Shown in pieces: positions 45,378-54,747 of a stretch of DNA of 64,000 nucleotides. Every line of letters begins with the position of its first letter. The stretch's first letter is position 1. Source of the stretch: JBHGBM01 sp041946965 (GTDB lineage: Bacteria; Acidobacteriota; Terriglobia; Bryobacterales; Bryobacteraceae); NCBI GenBank assembly GCA_041946965.1, contig JBHGBM010000013.1:1-64000 (forward strand), in the 5' to 3' direction. The notes below the pieces were generated by a model. The model saw only the letters and a program-made list of their open reading frames with translations, was not told where the DNA came from and made no database searches. The position numbers and the translations under genes are program-made.

Positions 45378-46180
45378 ATTTCCTGGAGACCGCCGCGGAA
45401 ATCGCGCGCGAAGCGGGAGGCCTGCTGGCCCGCTATTTCGAACGCCGTGTGGGCTATGAGCTGAAGAGCGAGTTCGACTTGGTAACGGAGGCCGACCGGG
45501 CGTCGGAAAGCCTCGTGGTGGAGCGCCTGCGGTCGCATTTCCCGCATCATTCCATCGTGGCCGAGGAAGGCGGCGGACATGACAACGGGTCCGAGTTCCG
45601 CTGGTATGTGGACCCGCTCGACGGCACCACCAATTTCGCGCACGGCTACCCGGTGTTCAACGTCACGCTGGGCCTCCAGCGGGGCGGCGAGATGATCGCC
45701 GGGGTGGTCTACGATCCCACCCGGCAGGAACTGTTCGCCGCCGAGCGCGGAGGCGGCGCCTATTTGAACGGGCGGCGCATCCGCGTCTCAACAATGGCGT
45801 GCCTGGACCGCAGCCTGTGGGCCACCGGGTTTCCCAACTGGCTGCGCGGCAGCAACGTCAACATCCACTTCTACTACCAGCTCGCCATGCTCACGCACGG
45901 AGTGCGGCGCGGCGGATCGGCGGCGATCGATCTGGCCTACGTGGCCGCCGGGCGGCTGGACGGCTTCTGGGAATTCGGCCTCAAGCCCTGGGACGTGGCG
46001 GCGGGGACCCTGCTGGTGGTGGAAGCCGGCGGGCGCGTCAGCGATATGAACGGAACCCCGCACGCCCTCCAGTCGCCGCACGTGCTCGCCGATAACGGCG
46101 CGCTGCACGAGGAGGCGCTGCGGCTTTTCGGGGAGATTTTCCGCGGCGAGCTGCGCGTCGCGCCACCCTCGCTTTCCTGA
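45374..46180 (+). CDS. suhB: Inositol monophosphatase family protein
   Basis: This is a 268-residue Mg-dependent phosphatase. The family motifs are present: EE in VAEEGGG, the active-site stretch WYVDPLDGTTNFAHGYP and the C-terminal WDVAAGTLLVVEAGG. It dephosphorylates inositol-1-phosphate and related sugars; SuhB homologues also affect ribosomal RNA transcription. The ATG at 45374 overlaps the Hfq-like stop (ATGA). The symbol is by family; substrate not tested. Confidence 0.88.
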   Translation: MNFLETAAEIAREAGGLLARYFERRVGYELKSEFDLVTEADRASESLVVERLRSHFPHHSIVAEEGGGHDNGSEFRWYVDPLDGTTNFAHGYPVFNVTLGLQRGGEMIAGVVYDPTRQELFAAERGGGAYLNGRRIRVSTMACLDRSLWATGFPNWLRGSNVNIHFYYQLAMLTHGVRRGGSAAIDLAYVAAGRLDGFWEFGLKPWDVAAGTLLVVEAGGRVSDMNGTPHALQSPHVLADNGALHEEALRLFGEIFRGELRVAPPSLS

Positions 46181-46207
46181 TCTTCCTGCGTTAACATCCT
46201 GGTTGAT

Positions 46208-46834
46208 ATGTGGCTGGCGGCGGTATTGCTATTCACACAATCCGGCGCGATCACGGGCGATTACATCGAGGACCGCGCCAACAAGGTTTACGGCTGCTAC
46301 TGCGAATGGTCGGGAGAAGGCGAGCACGGAGGCCGCGAAGCGGTGGTCGGCTGGCGCATCCGCTCGGGATCCTACGCGGGCACGGACCTCGCGGGCGTCA
46401 AGGCGGCCGCGGCCATCGTGGGCGACCGCACGCTGAGCCGCCCCGGGGCGCAGCGCCGTTCCACCATTGTGGTGGATAGCCGCGCGACGCCGGCGCAGAA
46501 GCGCGCCGTTGAAGCCCTGCTCCGCGAGCGCTTCGGCGAGATGCTCGGCGAGGTCGTGCAGGTGCTCGCCGAACCCATCGAGTTCGAGCGGCAGCCCGCC
46601 CGCGCCGTGCTGCGCATCGGCACGCTGCTCAATCTCGACATGCGCGAGGCCAGACTCGTGGAGGATTCGCTGCAAGGCGCCACGCTCTGGTACGACCCGT
46701 TCATCGAGCTCAAAGAGGCCACGCTCGGCACCACGCTGCACGTCAGTTACTCCGGCCCCCAGTTCCGCCACAAGTGGAGCAAGGACGACCCCGGCATCAC
46801 CGGCTACTACGGGACCTTCGAGCTGCCGCGGTAG
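46208..46834 (+). CDS. DUF1326 protein
   Basis: This is a 208-residue protein matching DUF1326 by ITGDYIEDRANKVYGCYCEW near the N-terminus and GWRIRSGSYAGTDLAGVK after it, with a later TIVVDSRATPAQKRAV segment. A CYC pair stands where other members carry a longer cysteine cluster. A short hydrophobic N-terminus (WLAAVLLFTQSGA) may be a signal peptide. The role of this family is unknown. TAACAT ends 10 nt before ATG and there is no ribosome site. Confidence 0.65.
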   Translation: MWLAAVLLFTQSGAITGDYIEDRANKVYGCYCEWSGEGEHGGREAVVGWRIRSGSYAGTDLAGVKAAAAIVGDRTLSRPGAQRRSTIVVDSRATPAQKRAVEALLRERFGEMLGEVVQVLAEPIEFERQPARAVLRIGTLLNLDMREARLVEDSLQGATLWYDPFIELKEATLGTTLHVSYSGPQFRHKWSKDDPGITGYYGTFELPR

Positions 46835-46851
46835 GTGTTAACATTTCTTGA

Positions 46852-48282
46852 ATGCAACGTCGTGAGTTTCTGGGCATGGCGGGCGGCGCGCTGGCTGGCG
46901 CGGCGCAACCGCGCGGCGCGAAGCGGCCGAATGTTCTCTTCCTGTTCACCGACGACCAGCGGTTCAGCACGCTGAACGCTCTGAACAATCCGGAGGTGCG
47001 GACGCCCAATCTCGATAACCTGGTGCGCCGCGGCACGGCCTTCACGCACTCCTGCATCATGGGCGGCACCATCGGGGCAGTATGCGCGCCCAGCCGCGCC
47101 ATGCTCATGACGGGCCAGACCCTGTTTCACGTCAACGACACGATCGTGGCCCCGCAGCAGTATCCCGGCCGCCCCAAGAAGCCCTTCGTCATGTTTCCCG
47201 AAGCGATGCGCGGCGCCGGCTATGCCACGTTCGGCACGGGCAAGTGGCACAACGGCCCCAAGTTGTTCGCACGCTGTTTCGATCGTGGGGAAAACATCTT
47301 CTTCGGCGGCATGTCGGACCACCTCAAGGTCCCGGTCCACGACTTCGATCCCACGGGCGAGTATCCCAAGAGCAGGATCCACTTGGGCGGAAAGTTCTCG
47401 AGCGAGCTGTTCGCCGACTCGGTCATCAAGTTCCTGCGCGGCTACAAGGAAGACAGGCCGTTCCTGGCTTACACGGCGTTCACTGCGCCGCACGACCCGC
47501 GCATGGCGCCCAAGGATTTCGCCGATCTTTATCCCCCGGACAAGATCGCGGTGCCCCGGAACTTCATGCCGGAGCACCCTTTCGACAACGGCGAGATGAA
47601 GGTCCGCGACGAGCAACTGGCCCCCTGGCCGCGCACGCCGCAGATCGTGCGGGAGCACCTGGCGGCGTACTACGCCATGATCACCCACGTGGATTACCAC
47701 ATCGGGCGGGTGCTGAAGGCGCTGGAGGAAACCGGCCACGCGCAGGACACCATCGTGGTGTTCGCGGCCGACAACGGCCTCGCCGTGGGACAGCACGGCC
47801 TGCTCGGCAAACAGAACCTCTACGACCACAGCGTGCGCGTACCGCTGGTGATCGGCGGCCCCGGCCTCGCTCAGGCCCGCCGCGCGGACACTCTCTGCTA
47901 CCTGCTGGACATCTTCCCCACGCTCTGCAATCTGACCAGCCTTCCCGTGCCGAAGGAAGTGGAAGGCCGCAGCCTGATGCCCTCGCTCAAGGACCCCAAG
48001 GCCCGCGTACGCGACTCCGTGTTCCTCGCCTACCGCGACTTCCAGCGCGGCGTGCGCACGGACCGCTGGAAGCTGATCGAGTACAACGTGGGCGGAAAAC
48101 GCACCACCCAGTTGTTCGACCTGCAAAACGATCCCGCCGAAACCAGGAACCTCTCCGGGGCGCAGCCGGCGCGCGTCACCGAAATGCGCGCGCTGCTCCG
48201 CAAGTGGCAGAAGGAAGTCGACGACCCGCTGGATATCGAGAAGCCCGACTGGGGCCGCGGCGCTTGGGCTGCGCGGGGCTGA
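46852..48282 (+). CDS. Tat-exported sulfatase (CxPxR type)
   Basis: This is a 476-residue sulfatase. The signal QRREFLGMAGGALAG suggests Tat export. NVLFLFTDDQR holds metal-binding Asp residues, and CAPSR (Cys78) is the site where Cys becomes formylglycine. Later, THVDYHIGRVLKALEE and VFAADNGLAVGQHGLLGK carry the metal/His ligands. It hydrolyses sulfate esters, often on carbohydrates. TAACAT ends 7 nt before the ATG and no ribosome site is seen. No formylglycine-generating enzyme is in the window. The substrate is unknown; sulfated glycans are the usual targets of this group. Confidence 0.92.
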   Translation: MQRREFLGMAGGALAGAAQPRGAKRPNVLFLFTDDQRFSTLNALNNPEVRTPNLDNLVRRGTAFTHSCIMGGTIGAVCAPSRAMLMTGQTLFHVNDTIVAPQQYPGRPKKPFVMFPEAMRGAGYATFGTGKWHNGPKLFARCFDRGENIFFGGMSDHLKVPVHDFDPTGEYPKSRIHLGGKFSSELFADSVIKFLRGYKEDRPFLAYTAFTAPHDPRMAPKDFADLYPPDKIAVPRNFMPEHPFDNGEMKVRDEQLAPWPRTPQIVREHLAAYYAMITHVDYHIGRVLKALEETGHAQDTIVVFAADNGLAVGQHGLLGKQNLYDHSVRVPLVIGGPGLAQARRADTLCYLLDIFPTLCNLTSLPVPKEVEGRSLMPSLKDPKARVRDSVFLAYRDFQRGVRTDRWKLIEYNVGGKRTTQLFDLQNDPAETRNLSGAQPARVTEMRALLRKWQKEVDDPLDIEKPDWGRGAWAARG

Positions 48283-48289
48283 GGGCCCC

Positions 48290-50692
48290 TCAGAACAGCC
48301 GTTCCTGCTTCTTGAGCGTGCCGAAGCTGCCGATGTTGGCCACCGCGAAGGCCAGCCGGAACTGGTTCTCGTTGCGGGTGCCGAAGCTGAACCGCCGGTA
48401 TTGCAGGCTCAGCCCGCAACAGTCCGTGTTATAGGTGACCTGCGTGATGGCGTACTGCATGGAGGCCAGCCGGACGTCGTAAATGGCCGTGGCCGCCATG
48501 TTCCAGCCGCGGCGGTTCACGTCGCCGTAGCCCACCGTGCCTCGGAACTGGTTGGCGCTGGGCGCCAGCACCGGGTCCGAGCGCACCTGGTTGTGGCCCG
48601 CCGAGACGAAGTAGTTCGAAAGCCGCGCATCCACGGTGAAACCGCTGTTCACGATGCCGCCGCGCAGGGTGTCGTAATCGGCCCGCCACTCCACGCCGAC
48701 GCCGTCCTTGGGGGTCATCCGCACCACGGAAACCACGGGAGACATGCGGCGCGGACGGTCCAGGAATGCGTAGCCGGAAAGTTCCGCGGTGCTTCGTACC
48801 ACCGTGCGCTGCCCCTCGATCGCCGCGCCGCCGAAGGTGGGATCGAAATAGCGGCGCTGCCACAGCTCCCAGCTCAGCACCTCCCTCACCACGCCGCCGC
48901 GCTTGGCGTAGAGGCGGTTGGTGAGCGAGACTTCGGCTTCCTTGGTATTGGAAAGCAGGTCGGTCTCGTCGAACCGGATGATCTCGTGGAAGTCCTCCAC
49001 CCCGGCGACGTAGCGGAAGGAGGCGCGCGGCTCGATGACATGCCGCAACTTGTCGCCCAGCCAGGTCCTTTCCTCGAACGTGCGGGCGAGCGACGGCGCA
49101 ATTACGTCGAAATTGAATTCCCTCGCGCTGCGAACCAGGTTGCCGCCCACGATGCGGTCCTGGAACTGGTGCTCGCCGTAACGCGTTTCGCGCACGCCGA
49201 AGCTGGGGATGAAGTGGAAGTCCTTCCACGCGAAGGCGCTGGTTACGCGCGGCATGACGTCCATGCGGTCGGTGAACTGGCGCGTCTGGAACAGCGGCTG
49301 GTTGCGCCGCAGAAACCCCGCGCTCGATTCAAAGGAAAACCAGAGCGGCACGCGGCGCCACAATTGCCGGTCCCTTCCCAGGAAGCGCACTTCCGGCAGC
49401 TTGCGGATCACGATGGAATCCTCAGGCTCCGCGCTCTGAAAGTTCTCCAGGCGCTCGAAGACGGCGTTGAAGGTGTTTGCGGACCAGTTCTTATTGAGGA
49501 AGCCGGTGGAGTGAACTTCGGAGAAGATCGCCTCGTTGAACGTTTCGGTGAACGCCTGCCGGAATTGCAGCGAGCTGATGTAGTTCACCGCGCCGCGCGC
49601 CTGCCATCCGCGCGGGAGATCGGACACGCCCGCCATGGAGAAACTCACTCCGCCCTCCTTGCGCCGCTCGCCGTTGCCCAGATCCAGCCCGCGATCCTGC
49701 ACCCCGTAGAAGATGGCGTCGAAATCGGTGCCGGCGCGCGGCTTCCCGCGCAAGTCCACGTGGTGCGCGTAGCCGCGCGCGGTGAAGTCCTGGAAGCGGT
49801 AGGTGACGTCGTAGCTGCGGTTGATGGCCCAGAAATAGCCGAGCCCGATCAGCTTGCCCCGCCGCGAGCTGTTGCCGATATTGGGCATGAGAAATCCGCT
49901 GCGGCGCGGGACGCGCTCGAGCGACTTGTAGAAGTACGGCGTGTAGAACAGCGGCATCCGCCGGATGAAAAACGCCGCGCGATAGGCAGTGGCGTGATCG
50001 CCCGGAATGATATCGAAGCGCGGGCCCTTTAACCGCCACCAGGGCCGTGGTAATTTGCAGTTGGTGAAGAATCCGTTGTAGAGGATGTAGCGCTCGCCCC
50101 GCCGCTCCGCCCATTCGCCCTCGAAATAGAACGGGTTGTTGGAAGTGAGCACGCCCGGGCGCGAATCGATGCGCGGTTGCCCTACTCCGCGCACCTTGTA
50201 AAACTTTCCGGCTTCCTCCTTCACGTTGTATTCCAGGCGGTCCGCCCAGATCTGTTCGTTGCGCTCGGAGTTGCGGAAATAGATGTTGCCGCGGGCGTTG
50301 ACGTCCCCGGTCTGCTCGTTGTAGTCGATCTCGTCGGCGCGGAAGAGCATGGTAGTGCTCTCCAGTTCGGCCTTGCCGCGAAGACGCCGCCATTCTCCCT
50401 CCACCAGTTGCGTTTCCGCGCTCACGTCCCACCAGCCCGGCGGAACCGGCTCCGCCCGCTTCTCCGGCTGGGGCGCCGGGGTTTGCGGCGCATGCGGGGG
50501 CGGGGCAGGCGGCGGCCGCTGCGGACGGCCGAATTGCGGTGACGCCCCCAAGCATAAACCCGCCGCCAACAATGTGTTCAGGACAATAGCGCAGGTAGAA
50601 CTCGAACAAAATCCGTGACAACCAGGCGCGGTTATGCTACGTAAATGGAGAGAGCCTTTCGCCGGGAAGAGCACCAAGCGGCAACGTATCAT
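48290..50692 (-). CDS. lptD: LPS-assembly protein LptD
   Basis: This is an outer-membrane protein of about 800 residues that inserts lipopolysaccharide into the outer leaflet together with LptE. A signal-like hydrophobic stretch (VLNTLLAAGLCLGA) and a proline-rich linker come first, then the OstA domain (about 100-220; MLFRADEIDYNEQTGDV, then GNIYFRN), then the LptD barrel, with LFYTPYFYKSL and a late NTDCCGLSLQY holding the conserved Cys pair. The start is uncertain: ATG at 50692 leaves about 30 extra residues before the hydrophobic stretch. Start codons of LptD and the RDD gene are 36 nt apart in divergent order. Confidence 0.9.
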   Translation of the reverse strand: MIRCRLVLFPAKGSLHLRSITAPGCHGFCSSSTCAIVLNTLLAAGLCLGASPQFGRPQRPPPAPPPHAPQTPAPQPEKRAEPVPPGWWDVSAETQLVEGEWRRLRGKAELESTTMLFRADEIDYNEQTGDVNARGNIYFRNSERNEQIWADRLEYNVKEEAGKFYKVRGVGQPRIDSRPGVLTSNNPFYFEGEWAERRGERYILYNGFFTNCKLPRPWWRLKGPRFDIIPGDHATAYRAAFFIRRMPLFYTPYFYKSLERVPRRSGFLMPNIGNSSRRGKLIGLGYFWAINRSYDVTYRFQDFTARGYAHHVDLRGKPRAGTDFDAIFYGVQDRGLDLGNGERRKEGGVSFSMAGVSDLPRGWQARGAVNYISSLQFRQAFTETFNEAIFSEVHSTGFLNKNWSANTFNAVFERLENFQSAEPEDSIVIRKLPEVRFLGRDRQLWRRVPLWFSFESSAGFLRRNQPLFQTRQFTDRMDVMPRVTSAFAWKDFHFIPSFGVRETRYGEHQFQDRIVGGNLVRSAREFNFDVIAPSLARTFEERTWLGDKLRHVIEPRASFRYVAGVEDFHEIIRFDETDLLSNTKEAEVSLTNRLYAKRGGVVREVLSWELWQRRYFDPTFGGAAIEGQRTVVRSTAELSGYAFLDRPRRMSPVVSVVRMTPKDGVGVEWRADYDTLRGGIVNSGFTVDARLSNYFVSAGHNQVRSDPVLAPSANQFRGTVGYGDVNRRGWNMAATAIYDVRLASMQYAITQVTYNTDCCGLSLQYRRFSFGTRNENQFRLAFAVANIGSFGTLKKQERLF

Positions 50693-50728
50693 ACTTCCCC
50701 GTGCACGTGGTGACTGGCCGGCCGATTT

Positions 50729-51562
50729 ATGAACTGCAATTATTGCGGCGCGTGGAACGCCGAAGACGAACACCGGTGTCAACGTTGTGGGCGCCGCGTG
50801 TCCGCGCCGCTTCCATGCATTGCGGGCGCACTCGCGACCGCGCCCGCCCCGGCGTCCGGCCGGGCGGAAACGGCGGTCCCCCAGCCTGAACCATTGCAGC
50901 GTCCGCTCTTTAGCGAGCGGTCCCAGTCCAACGTCATCCCGTTTGCATCTCTAGCCGCCCCTAAAGCCGCACCGCCGCCGGCGAGACCCGCGTCCAAGGC
51001 GCACGCGCGCCGTCCCGCGCCGCCGCGCGCCCCTGAGGCGCAGCGCTCGCTCGACTTCCTCTCGCCCGCTCCACGGGCGGCGCGGAAGCTGAGAACCACG
51101 GTGGAGGCGGTCATCTACTGCGATGCGCCCGTAGCCACCAAGATGCATCGCGCCGTGGGCGCCGCGCTCGACGCGAGCATGATCCTGATCGCTTTTGGCC
51201 TCTTCCTGCTCACCTTCCATTTCGCCGGCGGCGAATTCGTCCTGAACCGGCAATCTACGGTGTTGCTGGGAGGGGCTTGTCTGATCATCGCGGCGCTGTA
51301 TGGTTTCCTCTGGGCGCTGGCCGGTTGCGAATCGGCGGGCAAGCGGTGGATCGGCCTCAAGCTCATCAACTTCGACGGATTCCCGCCGGACGGCGCGCAG
51401 CGCCTGCTGCGCTTCGCCGGGGCGTGCCTCGGCTTCTGCGCTGCCGGCGCGGGCATCCTTTGGGCCGTGGTGGACGAAGAAAGCCTCTCCTGGCACGATC
51501 ATATTTCCAAGACCTTCCTGACCGTCAACGAACGGGACACCAACTTCTTCCGGCAACGATAA
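50729..51562 (+). CDS. Zinc-ribbon plus RDD-family membrane protein
   Basis: This is a 277-residue protein. An N-terminal zinc ribbon (CNYCGAWN...CQRCG) is joined by a long Pro/Ala-rich linker to an RDD domain with three or four membrane helices (KMHRAVGAALDASMILIAF, then GKRWIGLKLINFDG). RDD proteins are poorly understood; some transport ions or polar solutes. The gene ends directly at the ATG of pgi (TAAATG), so the two are likely co-transcribed. The zinc ribbon would sit in the cytoplasm, perhaps as a binding module. Confidence 0.75.
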   Translation: MNCNYCGAWNAEDEHRCQRCGRRVSAPLPCIAGALATAPAPASGRAETAVPQPEPLQRPLFSERSQSNVIPFASLAAPKAAPPPARPASKAHARRPAPPRAPEAQRSLDFLSPAPRAARKLRTTVEAVIYCDAPVATKMHRAVGAALDASMILIAFGLFLLTFHFAGGEFVLNRQSTVLLGGACLIIAALYGFLWALAGCESAGKRWIGLKLINFDGFPPDGAQRLLRFAGACLGFCAAGAGILWAVVDEESLSWHDHISKTFLTVNERDTNFFRQR

Positions 51563-52936
51563 ATGCAAATCCGGTTTGATGAAACCAACCTGTTGGCCGA
51601 GATGGCCGGCTCCGGGAACGGCGTCACCCGCGCCGAAGTGAAATCCGGCCGCAAGCGCGCGCTTCAGGCGCTTGCCGGCTTCCGCAAGTTGAGCGAGCAA
51701 GGCCGCTACGGCTTCCCGCATCTGCCGTTTCAGAAGGGCGTCATCCGGTCCATTCGGGAATACGCCGATTCCGTGCGCGGCTCCTACGACGCGGTATGCC
51801 TGGTGGGCATCGGCGGCAGCGCCCTCGGCGCGTGGGCGCTCGATTGCGGACTGCGGGGGCCGCATCCCGTGCAGGGCGCCTTCTCCACGGCGCACCCGCG
51901 GCTGGTGATTCTGGACAACGTGGACCCGTCTTTCGTGGGCGCGGCGCTGGCGTCCATGAATCCCAACAAGACGCTCGTCATCGTGATCGCGAAATCGGGC
52001 GGTACGGCGGAAACCGTCGCCACGTTCCTGATTGTGCGGGAGTGGGTCAAGAACCCGAAGCGCATCGTCGCGGTTACGTCCGAAGGCCGGGGCGACCTAT
52101 GGACGCTGGCCGAACGGGAGCGCTACCGCACGTTCGCCATCCCGGAAAACGTCGGCGGCCGCTTCAGCGTGCTCTCGCCCGTGGGACTGCTGCCCGCCGC
52201 CCTGATCGGGATCGACATACGCAGGCTGGCTCGCGGCGCCGCCGCCATGACGCACGCCTGCTGGCAGGAAGACCTTGCGCGCAACACCGCGCTACGCGCA
52301 GCCCTCTATCACTGGCTGGTCTGGACGAAGCACGCCAAACCCATCCAGGTCGCGTTTCCGTACGCCAACCGCCTTTGGGGCGCCGCCTTCTGGTTCCGGC
52401 AGCTTTGGGCCGAATCGCTGGGAAAGGCGCGCGACCGGCAGGGCAACACGATCCACGCCGGACAGACCCCCGTGGCCGCGCTCGGCACCACGGACCAGCA
52501 CTCGCAGGTCCAGCTTTACATCGAAGGGCCGAACGACAAGGTATTCACCTTTTGGACCGTGGACCGCCTCTCCGATCAGGGCCGCGTCCCCGGGACCCGG
52601 CTGGAGTTGCCGGCCTTTGACGCCCTTGCGGGGCAGACTCTGGCCAGGTTGCTGGACGCGGAGCGCCGCTCCACCGCCGCCGCCATGACCGAGGCAGGGC
52701 GGCCTAATTGTACGTTCACGCTCCAAAAGATCGACGAGGAACACCTCGGCGCGTTCCTGCAACTCATGGAGTTCCAGACCGCCTTCATGGGGGAACTGCT
52801 GGACATCAACGCGTTCGACCAGGAAGGCGTGGAGTTGGGTAAGCGTTTCACCTACGCCCTCATGGGCCGCGCGGGGTATGAAGAATACCTCAAGCGTTTT
52901 GAGAAGTACGAACGCAAGCGCGCCAAGGCCCTTTGA
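51563..52936 (+). CDS. pgi: Glucose-6-phosphate isomerase
   Basis: This 457-residue cytosolic enzyme interconverts glucose-6-phosphate and fructose-6-phosphate. VGIGGSALG (about 81-89), IAKSGGTAET and DQHSQVQLYIEG are substrate-binding motifs, and the signature DQEGVELGKRF lies near the C-terminus. Length fits the shorter bacterial Pgi group. The ATG at 51563 follows the RDD stop directly; no strong ribosome site is seen, so translation may depend on the upstream gene. It connects imported sugars to glycolysis. Confidence 0.95.
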   Translation: MQIRFDETNLLAEMAGSGNGVTRAEVKSGRKRALQALAGFRKLSEQGRYGFPHLPFQKGVIRSIREYADSVRGSYDAVCLVGIGGSALGAWALDCGLRGPHPVQGAFSTAHPRLVILDNVDPSFVGAALASMNPNKTLVIVIAKSGGTAETVATFLIVREWVKNPKRIVAVTSEGRGDLWTLAERERYRTFAIPENVGGRFSVLSPVGLLPAALIGIDIRRLARGAAAMTHACWQEDLARNTALRAALYHWLVWTKHAKPIQVAFPYANRLWGAAFWFRQLWAESLGKARDRQGNTIHAGQTPVAALGTTDQHSQVQLYIEGPNDKVFTFWTVDRLSDQGRVPGTRLELPAFDALAGQTLARLLDAERRSTAAAMTEAGRPNCTFTLQKIDEEHLGAFLQLMEFQTAFMGELLDINAFDQEGVELGKRFTYALMGRAGYEEYLKRFEKYERKRAKAL

Positions 52937-53006
52937 CCCGCAGGGGTCCCGAACCACTCAGTCCGCCGACACAGCCGGCATTCTGTCTCATCACGAACGT
53001 TTCGAC

Positions 53007-53028
53007 GGCCGCGGCTAACCCCGCGGCC
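53007..53028. terminator. Perfect 8-bp hairpin after pgi, possible terminator
   Basis: GGCCGCGG (53007-53014) pairs exactly with CCGCGGCC (53021-53028) around CTAACC. It lies 70 nt after the pgi stop and 180 nt before the kinase start. No run of T follows, so intrinsic termination is uncertain. The rest of the 270-nt gap (52937-53206) holds no gene that I can support. Confidence 0.35.
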
Positions 53029-53206
53029 CGATTGGACGAAACATTGTCCCGGGCGCGCGAATCTTTTCCGTTGTAGACAGGTTGAACGCGATTACCTCTG
53101 ACCGCCCCTGCCACCGTGGCGAGCCGCACGGGGAAGCACGCCGCAGAATCGCGGAGAACGCCGGATCGCAGTTCGGAGCCCCGGAAATCACACAGGTGGT
53201 GAGCTG

Positions 53207-54745
53207 ATGCCGCTGCGAAAAATCACCAAGGAGGAGCAGGACGTCGGATTCCGCGCATTGTTCGAGGACAACCCGCAGCCGATGTGGGTGTTCGATCGCG
53301 AAACCCTGAAGTTCCTCGAGGTGAACCGTGCGGCGTTGGACCATTACGGGTACACGCGCCAGGAACTCCTCTCCAAACGGCTGACCGACGTGCGTCCACC
53401 CGAGGACGTGCCGCGGCTCCTGCACGCGCTCGCTCACCTGGGCGATAGCGGCTCGGTGGGCGTGTGGCGCCATCAGCTCAAGGACGGCAGCACCATTCAC
53501 GTGGAGGTCGCGGTGCGTGCGATTGCGTACGCCGGACGCCGCGCCGTTTTGGCGGTGCTGACGGATGTGACCGGCCGGCAACTGCTGGAACAGCAATTGC
53601 GCCACGCCCAAAAGATGGAAGCGGTCGGCATGCTGGCCGGCGGCATCGCGCACGACTTCAACAACCTGCTCACCATCATCAACGGCTACAGCCAACTCCT
53701 GCTGAGCGGCCTTCCCCCGAACGACGTGAACCGCACGGCGGTGAAACAGATCATGAAAGCCGGCGACCGCGCCGCGGCCCTCACCCGCCAGTTGCTCGCG
53801 TTCAGCCGCCGCCAGACGCTGCAACCCAAGGTAATCGAGGTGAATCAGCTCGTCACCGGCCTGGGGGTCCTGTTGCGGCGCCTGATCGGAGAGGATGTCG
53901 AGCTCCACCTAAAGCTCGCGCCGGATGCAGGCCGCATCAACGTGGACGCCGGACAGATCGAACAGGTGGTCATGAACCTGGCGGTGAACGCCCGCGACGC
54001 CATGCCGGACGGCGGCGCCCTCACCCTGGAGACCCGCAACGTCGTGCTCGATAAAACGTACGCGGCCACACATCTGGCCGTAACTCCGGGTCCGTATGTG
54101 CTCATCGCCGTCAGCGATACGGGAGTGGGGATGGACGCACAGACGCGCGCCCGCCTGTTCGAGCCGTTCTTCACCACCAAGGCCCAGGGACGCGGCACGG
54201 GTCTGGGGCTTTCCATCGTTTTTGGGATCGTCAAGCAGAGCGGCGGCAACGTTGAAGTGTACAGCGAGCCCGGCAAGGGCACTTCGGTCAAAGTGTACCT
54301 GCCCCGGGCCGATCAGCCGGCCATCCGCGAAATGCCGGGCGGCCATCCGGAGGCGCAGCGCGGCTCGGAGACCATTCTGCTGGTGGAGGACGACGAAATG
54401 GTACGCGGGCTGGTGCGGCAGACGCTGGAACGCGAAGGCTACAAACTGCTGGACGCCGCGGCCCCCGAGCAGGCCCTGCGCATTGCGCGCGATTACCGTG
54501 AGCCCATCCACCTGATGATCACGGACGTGATCATGCCCAGGCTGAACGGCCGGGAACTCGCCGGCAAGATGTCCGGCCTGCGTCCTCAAATGCGCGTGCT
54601 GTTCATGTCCGGCTACACCGACAACGCCGTGGTGGCGAACGGCGTGTTGGACAGCGAAATGCCATTCATCCAGAAGCCTTTCACGCCAGCCGCGCTGGCG
54701 CAGAAAGTAAGGCAGGTGCTGGAAGCGAAGACCCGGCACGCGTAG
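53207..54745 (+). CDS. Soluble PAS hybrid sensor histidine kinase with receiver domain
   Basis: This is a 512-residue signalling protein with no membrane segment. A PAS domain (about 15-125, [15 protein letters not shown]) is followed by the phospho-acceptor helix with His149 in [11 protein letters not shown], then the ATPase ([34 protein letters not shown]) and a C-terminal receiver ([12 protein letters not shown], phospho-Asp in [12 protein letters not shown], Lys in IQKPF). It senses an intracellular cue and passes phosphate internally; no partner regulator with a DNA-binding domain is next to it. ATG at 53207 has AGGTGG upstream. It is monocistronic and converges with the deaminase gene. 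Confidence 0.92.
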   Translation: MPLRKITKEEQDVGFRALFEDNPQPMWVFDRETLKFLEVNRAALDHYGYTRQELLSKRLTDVRPPEDVPRLLHALAHLGDSGSVGVWRHQLKDGSTIHVEVAVRAIAYAGRRAVLAVLTDVTGRQLLEQQLRHAQKMEAVGMLAGGIAHDFNNLLTIINGYSQLLLSGLPPNDVNRTAVKQIMKAGDRAAALTRQLLAFSRRQTLQPKVIEVNQLVTGLGVLLRRLIGEDVELHLKLAPDAGRINVDAGQIEQVVMNLAVNARDAMPDGGALTLETRNVVLDKTYAATHLAVTPGPYVLIAVSDTGVGMDAQTRARLFEPFFTTKAQGRGTGLGLSIVFGIVKQSGGNVEVYSEPGKGTSVKVYLPRADQPAIREMPGGHPEAQRGSETILLVEDDEMVRGLVRQTLEREGYKLLDAAAPEQALRIARDYREPIHLMITDVIMPRLNGRELAGKMSGLRPQMRVLFMSGYTDNAVVANGVLDSEMPFIQKPFTPAALAQKVRQVLEAKTRHA

Positions 54746-54747
54746 GA

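Noticed and set aside
48401..50032. A 543-codon frame antisense to lptD
   Set aside because: No recognisable domain; the sense strand has clear LptD features including the Cys pair near the C-terminus.
52937..53206. Possible small gene or RNA in the 270-nt gap between pgi and the hybrid kinase
   Set aside because: Apart from one 8-bp hairpin there is no ribosome site with a plausible frame, no tRNA-like fold and no clear promoter.
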